Origin: Sulfurimonas crateris
Lineage (GTDB): Bacteria > Campylobacterota > Campylobacteria > Campylobacterales > Sulfurimonadaceae
Direction: 5' to 3'
DNA length: 64,000 bases
Assembly: GCF_005217605.1 (NCBI RefSeq)
Contig: NZ_SZPX01000007.1
Location: 154,208-218,207, forward strand
In this document: piece by piece, positions 59,053 through 64,000 of the stretch
How the letters are laid out: the number at the start of each line of letters is the position of its first letter
Position numbering within the stretch: position 1 is the first letter of the stretch
Made by a program: the position numbers and the translations under genes
The notes under the pieces: model-generated
Seen by the model: only the letters and a program-made list of their open reading frames with translations
Told to the model about the DNA's origin: nothing
The model's database searches: none

Positions 59053-59987
59053 AAAAAGTTATCTATTATCTCCTCTTTTTTCGCACTCTTTACAAGTGCT
59101 TCAAAATCCTGTGAGCTGTAGAGGGCTAGTTTTTTGCCCTGATGGCTAAGCAGCTCTTTTGAGAAACCTCTTTTAGAAAAAATAACTGCCTGAGTAGGTT
59201 CAATACCGAGCTTTTGACACTTGTCCAAGAGTTTATGCCACTCACTTTTGTTTACTTTATGATTTGACCATTTGCACTCTGCCACGTAAATTTTCTCATC
59301 TTTTGTTATGGTGAGTATATCTATCTCGACATTTGCATCCCAATAACTTCCCGAACTAAGTATCTGAGAGTCTCTAAGATTGTAGTTGAGCAGAACTTCG
59401 GATAGCTCTTCAAAAACCAGACTCGTATAGCTGTGTCTTCTTTTGTGAAAATCTTTAAAAAAAGTGTCATATTTGTTAGCTTCGATCTCTCTTGCATGCG
59501 GGGCGATAAAGTAGAACCAAAACCTTATAAATGGGTGCGTAAAGAGAACTTTGTGAGAGATTCTGTATCTCGCCACTTCTCTTTTTAGTTTCCCCTTTGG
59601 ATTGAGTGAGCGCGCAGGCTCCTCTCTTGAGAACTCTATCTGAATCAGCCCTTTTTGCTCTAAAAAGTTGAGCGCGCTTCCGCCGTTTGCGTTGTTGAGA
59701 CCCGCTCTGTTAAACGCCGAAAATATCTTTCGATCCCCCACTGCCAAAGCACGAAGAAGACGAAGGCATCCCTTGTCCGCCAAGGTTAGCTCTTCTATCT
59801 TTTTTCTAAGAGATACAAAGTTGTTCAGGATCAGCTCTTCCACCAGAGAGTCTATCTCTTTGGTCGTGTCCAGCTCCCATCCAAGACCGCCGAAGATTGA
59901 AAAGTACTCAATCTGCGTCTCCATATCATCTGGATAGTTTCTTGAGTAAAAGGAGCGAAACTGCTCTAAGAGTCTGTTTTTTATCAT
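59049..59987 (-). CDS. DUF234-like PD-(D/E)XK protein without ATPase domain
   Basis: 312 residues. A helical/winged-helix part (about 60-150) precedes a C-terminal region with N-V-E-I-D-I-L-T-I near 222 and Y-V-A-E-C-K-W near 238, which supply the D and E-x-K of a restriction-endonuclease-like active site. This arrangement is that of the DUF234 C-terminal part of archaeal-type ATPases, but the N-terminal P-loop domain is missing and residues 1-60 show no Walker motif. It may be a shortened relative acting alone, or a partner of another protein. It lies just downstream of the Y-family polymerase gene on the same strand. Confidence 0.72.
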   Translation of the reverse strand: MIKNRLLEQFRSFYSRNYPDDMETQIEYFSIFGGLGWELDTTKEIDSLVEELILNNFVSLRKKIEELTLADKGCLRLLRALAVGDRKIFSAFNRAGLNNANGGSALNFLEQKGLIQIEFSREEPARSLNPKGKLKREVARYRISHKVLFTHPFIRFWFYFIAPHAREIEANKYDTFFKDFHKRRHSYTSLVFEELSEVLLNYNLRDSQILSSGSYWDANVEIDILTITKDEKIYVAECKWSNHKVNKSEWHKLLDKCQKLGIEPTQAVIFSKRGFSKELLSHQGKKLALYSSQDFEALVKSAKKEEIIDNFF

Positions 59988-59999
59988 TGATTAATTCTA

Positions 60000-61271
60000 T
60001 CATAATTCACTTCCCCATTTCAACATATCTATGCCGTATTTTTCTCTTATATTTTGCGAATGTTGGGTAAGTCTGTGCATCTTTTGCTCTTCTGCAAAAT
60101 TTATAAGCGAGAGTTCCCTTCTTGACTCTCTCGTAAAGCTTGAGCAGTTGATGCTTATGCGTATGACTTGAAGCCTTTTGTATGTGTCCGCCTCGCTAAA
60201 GAGCTCAAGACACAGAGAGTCAAATTTTTTTTCGGTAAATATTTCGCAAAGTGTTATGTTCTTGTGCGACTTTTGATTCATCTCGTAGGCGATAGAGAGA
60301 TGAAAGACCGTGGGTATGACCTGAAGTTTCATGATGGCAAAGCTGAGATGGCGGGCTAGAACGTGTACCCTTCTCTTAAGTTCCCCTCTGTCATAGATAG
60401 GGTCGAATGTTCTGGATATTCCTATGGATTTTCTTATATGTTTTGTATTTATCTCATCATCGCTTTTGCCGCATACTCTGGCGTAGAGCTCTTTTGCGTA
60501 AGGTCCCCACGACTCTAACGTTCCTCTTCTTCTCTTTATCTCCCCTAGGGTGTGTATTTGAGCACTTTTTAGTTTTGCTTTCATACTTTTGCCAATGCCC
60601 GCAAACTCTCCCACAGGGATATTTTCTATAAAACTGTCCAGCTCGCCAGCGTATACGACTCTGCACCCAAAAGGCTTGGCGTGTGAAGTGGCAAGTTTGG
60701 CAATGTAGCGGGTTGGAGCTGCCCCGATGGATACGGGAAGCTTTATTACCTCTTTTATCTCGTTTTTTAAATTTTTTATAAAATCTTCTACATCCTTATC
60801 GTCTATCCAGCCGCCAAGATCACCGTAAAACTCATCTATGCTCGCCTGCTCCACAAGCGGTATCTTGGTCTGCAAAAAGTCGTGAAGCTCATGCGATAGT
60901 TTTTGATAGAGCGACATATTTGGCGCTTTGATGATAAGATGCGGGCAGAGGGTCAGTGCCTCTCTTATGCTCATGGCAGTCTTGATGCCGTAGGACCGAG
61001 CTTCATAGCTTGAAGTGGTAAGTATGCCGCGAACTCGCCCATCTTCATCTTTAAAAGCATCTATGTCATCATCTTTTTCTTCATACGCTTTGTAAAAAGT
61101 AGGCACAAATGAACCTGAGTTCTCGAAGTTTACCGTCTGTTTTTTAGCATCTTTGTTAAATATTTTAGTATCACTCCGTCCGCCAATTGCGACAGGCTTG
61201 CCCTCAAGCGAAGGCTCTTTAATGCGTGCGGCACTTACAAAAAAGCAGTCTATATCTATGTGTATTTTCAT
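60000..61271 (-). CDS. Y-family DNA polymerase (DinB-like) with an insertion
   Basis: 423 residues. The palm shows D-I-D-C-F-F near 6-11 with Asp6 and Asp8, and the catalytic pair Asp146-Glu147 in Q-A-S-I-D-E-F-Y. The thumb contains helix-hairpin-helix G-I-G-K-S near 225 and the little-finger domain covers about 290-400. These polymerases copy damaged templates. Between V-A-I-G-G (27-31) and R-G-I-L-T-T-S-S-Y-E-A-R (81 on) lies about 50 residues with many Lys, Asp and Glu; other DinB proteins have only a few here. Umu-type alternatives are less likely. It lies 12 nt before the DUF234-like gene. Confidence 0.85.
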   Translation of the reverse strand: MKIHIDIDCFFVSAARIKEPSLEGKPVAIGGRSDTKIFNKDAKKQTVNFENSGSFVPTFYKAYEEKDDDIDAFKDEDGRVRGILTTSSYEARSYGIKTAMSIREALTLCPHLIIKAPNMSLYQKLSHELHDFLQTKIPLVEQASIDEFYGDLGGWIDDKDVEDFIKNLKNEIKEVIKLPVSIGAAPTRYIAKLATSHAKPFGCRVVYAGELDSFIENIPVGEFAGIGKSMKAKLKSAQIHTLGEIKRRRGTLESWGPYAKELYARVCGKSDDEINTKHIRKSIGISRTFDPIYDRGELKRRVHVLARHLSFAIMKLQVIPTVFHLSIAYEMNQKSHKNITLCEIFTEKKFDSLCLELFSEADTYKRLQVIRISINCSSFTRESRRELSLINFAEEQKMHRLTQHSQNIREKYGIDMLKWGSEL

Positions 61272-61505
61272 ACTCTCAGTATAGACAAATTTTTAGGATG
61301 ATGTTAAAAATATGGCAAATTGCAAAGATATTTTTTACTTGTTTATATTTTGATACAAAAGCAGCATTTAATATATATTGACGCAAAATTATTTTAAGAT
61401 ACATATTGTAACATGAGACATTATTATGACAAAATTATCACATTGTTCTTGACTAAAATATAAAAAATAATAATAATTAGTAAAGTTTAATATAAAAGGA
61501 TCCTA
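61272..61505. other. AT-rich intergenic region between polymerase and TM2 genes
   Basis: A 234-nt gap between divergent genes. It is very AT-rich. A TTGACT at 61449-61454 followed after 16 bp by TAATAA (61471-61476) is a plausible promoter for the TM2 gene. No ORF or hairpin of note was seen. Confidence 0.4.
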
Positions 61506-61814
61506 ATGAGTATAAATGTAGATCAGATGAGATTAGAAGAGCAGAAAAAGAACCCTGTGGTGGCGTATATATTATGGTGGTTTCTTGGACTTTTTGGAGC
61601 ACATCGTTTTTATATGGGTAAAAGTAATGCGGTTACTATGCTAATTATTACAATAGTAAGTTTTTTTACTATGATAATAGTAGTTGGTTATGTTGGATTA
61701 ATTGCAATGTTTATTTGGTGGGTACTTGATGCAATATCTCTTCATAAATGGGTTAAAGTTTATAACTTGGAACTTATTAATAATTATGAAAAGGCAACAG
61801 TAAGCAATAATTAA
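61506..61814 (+). CDS. TM2-domain membrane protein
   Basis: 102 residues. The TM2 pattern is plain: K-N-P-V-V-A-Y-I-L-W-W-F-L-G-L-F-G-A-H-R-F-Y-M-G near 16-39, then a second hydrophobic segment near 46-75. Such proteins have two membrane helices joined by a short loop and no established role in bacteria. The codon use is more A/T-rich than in the rest of the window, which may hint at recent arrival along with the nearby toxin-antitoxin genes. AAAGGATCCTA precedes the start. Confidence 0.85.
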   Translation: MSINVDQMRLEEQKKNPVVAYILWWFLGLFGAHRFYMGKSNAVTMLIITIVSFFTMIIVVGYVGLIAMFIWWVLDAISLHKWVKVYNLELINNYEKATVSNN

Positions 61815-61839
61815 ATACTAAAATCCCATGTATCTTTCT

Positions 61840-61866
61840 CATTCCCATCATCTTCTGATGGGAATG
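61840..61866. other. Strong hairpin between TM2 and higB
   Basis: Perfect 11-bp arms 61840-61850 and 61856-61866 with a 5-nt loop, 26 nt after the TM2 stop. No T run follows on either side, so it is not a classical terminator; it may stabilise the 3' end. Confidence 0.5.
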
Positions 61867-61936
61867 CATACAAGCGCTACGACTTGTTATAAAAATCCAC
61901 AAACTGGAAACCAAAAATCAGCATCAACATATAAAA

Positions 61937-61966
61937 CTTGACGTATTGTCAAGAACAGAGTACAAT
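61937..61966 (+). promoter_or_regulatory. higBA promoter with overlapping operator palindrome
   Basis: TTGACG (61938-61943) and TACAAT (61961-61966) are 17 bp apart, an almost ideal sigma-70 promoter. CTTGAC (61937-61942) and GTCAAG (61948-61953), separated by 5 bp, form a palindrome that overlaps the -35, the expected place for the HigA repressor. The -10 ends only 6 bp before the higB ATG, so the transcript may be leaderless. Confidence 0.72.
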
Positions 61967-61972
61967 AAACCC

Positions 61973-62272
61973 ATGAGAATTATTTCCAATAAAACATTGA
62001 AGCAATTTTATGAAAATCCTTTGTATAGCGATAGTAAGTCTTCGCTACAGAGTTGGTATCACGAGGCGTTAAAAGCTTCTTGGCAAACTCCAAATGAGAT
62101 AAAGGCTCAATATAAAAGTGCAAGTATTATTGGAGATAGTAGAGTCGTGTTTAATATACATGGAAATAAATATAGATTGATTGTTAAGATAAATTATTAT
62201 GCTTCAATCATATTTATAAGATTTGTCGGTACACATAAAGAGTATGACAAAATCAATGCAGCGGAGATATAA
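61973..62272 (+). CDS. higB: Type II toxin HigB (mRNA interferase)
   Basis: 99 residues from the ATG at 61973, which begins M-R-I-I-S-N-K-T-L-K-Q-F as HigB proteins do; an upstream TTG at 61946 would sit inside the operator. The later blocks A-S-I-I-G-D-S-R-V-V-F-N-I-H-G-N-K-Y-R and I-F-I-R-F-V-G-T-H-K-E-Y-D-K-I-N are characteristic of the RelE-fold HigB family that cleaves ribosome-bound mRNA. It comes before its antitoxin gene, the order typical of hig. No Shine-Dalgarno sequence is visible, in line with a leaderless transcript. Confidence 0.9.
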   Translation: MRIISNKTLKQFYENPLYSDSKSSLQSWYHEALKASWQTPNEIKAQYKSASIIGDSRVVFNIHGNKYRLIVKINYYASIIFIRFVGTHKEYDKINAAEI

Positions 62273-62273
62273 G

Positions 62274-62648
62274 ATGAATATAAAACCTATCAAAAACGAG
62301 CAAGATTATGAGAGCGCGCTTCAAAGAGTCGAGGTTCTTATGGATGCCGTGCCGGAGAGTGAAGAGTTTGATGAGCTTGAAGTGCTCACAACGCTTATTG
62401 AAGCTTATGAGACAAAGCATTACAAGATAGATGCACCTGATCCTATTTCAGCCATCAAGTTTAGAATGGAGCAAGAAAATCTCAAGCAAAAAGATTTAGC
62501 TGCCGCACTCGGAGATGAAACGAGAGTCTCTAAGATTTTAAGCGGGCAAAGAGAGCTAACAGTGACAATGATAAGAAATCTGCATGAGCAGTTTAAAATC
62601 CCTTTTGAGAGTCTGTTTGGGAGAGAAAAGAAACTCTCAGCAACTTGA
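62274..62648 (+). CDS. higA: Antitoxin HigA (XRE family)
   Basis: 124 residues from the ATG at 62274, 1 nt after the higB stop; a longer in-frame start at 62223 would lie deep in higB. The N-terminal half is acidic (P-E-S-E-E-F-D-E-L-E) and probably covers the toxin. An XRE-type helix-turn-helix spans about 60-115 (L-K-Q-K-D-L-A-A-A-L-G-D and V-S-K-I-L-S-G-Q-R-E-L). It should neutralise HigB and repress the operon by binding the palindrome over the -35 element. Confidence 0.9.
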   Translation: MNIKPIKNEQDYESALQRVEVLMDAVPESEEFDELEVLTTLIEAYETKHYKIDAPDPISAIKFRMEQENLKQKDLAAALGDETRVSKILSGQRELTVTMIRNLHEQFKIPFESLFGREKKLSAT

Positions 62649-62701
62649 AACAAAAAGTGTTTTAGTTTATTAATTGAGTGATGAAGATATTAGGTTTGTG
62701 C

Positions 62702-62707
62702 TATAAT
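62702..62707 (+). promoter_or_regulatory. Extended -10 upstream of the His-rich protein gene
   Basis: TATAAT preceded by TGTGC (TGN extension), 36 nt before the start of the His-rich gene. Confidence 0.6.
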
Positions 62708-62742
62708 CCACACCTAAATACACAGAGAGGCGTTAAAGCAGA

Positions 62743-63063
62743 ATGAAGCGTTACATTATGATTATTTTGATCGCTTTGCATTTAACGAGCGGCACTGTAT
62801 ATGCGAAAATGGCATCATTTGAGCAGGGGCATACCGATACAATTATGCATGAATGCATGGAGCATGAACATAGTCATTATCACGGCGCCTCTATCCACAA
62901 GCACGGACATTCTCATACAATAGCGACATTTTTGGACTTTAATACCGGTTTTCAAGAGAGCTACGCGTTTAGCTTTATCATCTCAAAAAGCTCATTTTTA
63001 GAGGTAACTTCATATATCGTAAATCCTATGCTAGATTCTCTTTTTCGCCCTCCAAAGCTTTAG
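62743..63063 (+). CDS. Small exported His-rich protein
   Basis: 106 residues. A signal peptide (about 1-21, ending V-Y-A-K) precedes a His-rich stretch (about 28-60) with H-E-C-M-E-H-E-H-S-H-Y-H-G-A-S-I-H-K-H-G, eleven or so histidines that should bind metal. The C-terminus R-P-P-K-L resembles the R-P-P ending of the CzcI-like small proteins found near metal-efflux genes. Its stop lies 46 nt before the HupE/UreJ gene. Likely a periplasmic metal-binding accessory for that transporter; the metal (nickel, cobalt, copper or zinc) is not decided. Confidence 0.65.
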   Translation: MKRYIMIILIALHLTSGTVYAKMASFEQGHTDTIMHECMEHEHSHYHGASIHKHGHSHTIATFLDFNTGFQESYAFSFIISKSSFLEVTSYIVNPMLDSLFRPPKL

Positions 63064-63109
63064 TTTTTTACCTAAATAGATCTTATTATTACAATATTCA
63101 AGGAAAAAA

Positions 63110-63877
63110 ATGAAGATATTTTTTATATTATTGGCTTTTTTGCTTCTGAAGAGTGCCGCTTATGCGCACGGTATGTCAGAAGCTGATATAGAGGCTATGA
63201 TAGAGGGTGGAAACCTTCGTTATATTTGGCTGGGTGCCACCCATATGTTGTCAGGGTATGACCATCTGTTGTTTCTCTTTGGAGTGGTCTTTTTTCTAAG
63301 TAACACCAAAGATATTATCAAGTTCGTAACCATATTTACACTGGGTCACAGTATCACGCTGATATTGGCTACATTTATGGGAATAAATGCAAATTACTAC
63401 CTTATAGACGCGGTAATTGCACTAAGTGTAATATATAAAGCGTTTGACAACAACAAAGGATTTGAGAGTTATTTGGGAATAAAGTCTCCTAATTTGATGC
63501 TGATGGTACTTCTGTTTGGTCTTATACACGGGTTCGGACTCTCTTCAAGACTTCAGCAACTGCCTCTTGGTGAGCAGAGCTGGAGTATGCTGTTGGAGAT
63601 AATCTCATTTAACATAGGTGTTGAGATAGGTCAGATCATTGCACTTATCGGTATGCTTTTTATTTTAAAACTATGGAGAGAAAAAGAGTCGTTCACGAAA
63701 TATGCTAAAGTATCCAACCATGCATTGATGTTCGCGGGTTTTATGCTTCTTTTGATGCAGCTGCATGGATATTTACACACTACAAACGAAGAGGAGTTCG
63801 GCTTTAACAGAGACGAGCATATACATATCCATATGGATATGGAAAAACAAAATAACTATACACACGATAGTTTATAA
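63110..63877 (+). CDS. HupE/UreJ-family membrane protein
   Basis: 255 residues. After a signal-like first segment (about 1-19, ending A-Y-A-H-G) come about six membrane helices. Family blocks are H-G-M-S near 20-23, W-L-G-A-T-H-M-L-S-G-Y-D-H-L-L-F near 40-55, L-G-H-S-I-T-L near 79-85 and G-L-I-H-G-F-G-L-S-S-R near 138-148, giving conserved His in the membrane that could pass metal ions. HupE/UreJ proteins are linked to nickel or other divalent metal supply. The C-terminus has another small His cluster (E-H-I-H-I-H-M). A terminator-like hairpin follows. Confidence 0.85.
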   Translation: MKIFFILLAFLLLKSAAYAHGMSEADIEAMIEGGNLRYIWLGATHMLSGYDHLLFLFGVVFFLSNTKDIIKFVTIFTLGHSITLILATFMGINANYYLIDAVIALSVIYKAFDNNKGFESYLGIKSPNLMLMVLLFGLIHGFGLSSRLQQLPLGEQSWSMLLEIISFNIGVEIGQIIALIGMLFILKLWREKESFTKYAKVSNHALMFAGFMLLLMQLHGYLHTTNEEEFGFNRDEHIHIHMDMEKQNNYTHDSL

Positions 63878-63892
63878 AACCATCCTATAAAG

Positions 63893-63920
63893 AATAGCTT
63901 AAACCAATAGCTATTTTTTA
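63893..63920 (+). terminator. Possible terminator after the HupE/UreJ gene
   Basis: Arms AATAGCT (63893-63899) and AGCTATT (63909-63915) pair over 7 bp with a 9-nt loop and run into TTTTTT. The stem is AT-rich, so it is weak. Confidence 0.5.
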
Positions 63921-64000
63921 TAGACATAGATAATGTGTTTCATTATTTGAGTATTTAAAAAGTATAAATGCTCAGATGATCAAATACAAAGATATAACCA

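Overview
The window looks like chromosomal core sequence from a Campylobacterota (epsilonproteobacterial) organism, most probably of the Sulfurimonas/Sulfuricurvum type. The reasons are the AT-rich, tightly packed genes; a CheZ of the epsilon type; DUF3972- and DUF2393-like genes; a glutamine synthetase with Phe in place of the adenylylated Tyr; and many c-di-GMP and redox genes. The genus is inferred from protein style. No rRNA or tRNA gene, prophage, insertion sequence or CRISPR array was seen.

Layout. 1-2818: end of rsmI, rlmB, a RodZ-like membrane protein and a periplasmic protein. 2875-8659: aminotransferase, a structured intergenic segment, homoserine dehydrogenase, a short-chain dehydrogenase, a formate-dehydrogenase-like molybdoenzyme and a YraN protein. 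8656-10553: a secreted thioredoxin-like protein divergent from an aldehyde dehydrogenase. 10622-19103: a run of overlapping genes: alaS, CopD-like, maf, diguanylate cyclase, bioF-like, lone ABC ATPase, PBP1A. 19106-22645 (minus): c-type cytochrome, outer-membrane protein, small periplasmic protein and a two-component system. 22753-25977 (minus): leuA and glnA.

26186-32836 is a phosphate island: pstC-pstA-pstB-phoU on the minus strand, then ppk2, pstS and a porin on the plus strand. Three promoters in it carry 11-bp-spaced GTAAYC half-sites ending exactly 9 bp before a -10 hexamer, which is the layout of a PhoB-type box. 32997-35868 is a two-gene unit of a substrate-binding lipoprotein and a GGDEF-EAL protein. 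35934-39751 holds ilvE, an SPFH protein, hisIE and two DUF2393-like genes. 39748-45537 (minus) holds a PHP phosphatase, trxA, a thioredoxin-fold protein without CxxC, trxB, dapB, purF and a radical SAM gene. 45622-49669 holds cheZ, a U32 protein, purE, a DUF3972-like gene and a DUF89 protein.

50264-59052: glyQ, a RecD2-like helicase, a TIGR01777 epimerase, an AMMECR1-Memo-cupin cluster, a 20-codon leader ORF overlapping a CNNM/CorC-type gene, N-carbamoylputrescine amidase and a C-terminal J-domain protein. 59049-61271 (minus): a PD-(D/E)XK (DUF234-like) protein and a Y-family polymerase with an insertion. 61506-63877: a TM2 protein, a higBA toxin-antitoxin module with an operator on its promoter, and a His-rich exported protein followed by HupE/UreJ.

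The most interesting non-coding signals are the Pho-box set, the folded leader that can hide the hom ribosome binding site, the leader ORF of the CNNM gene, and a perfect 37-nt repeat present at 26106-26142 and inverted at 48739-48775.
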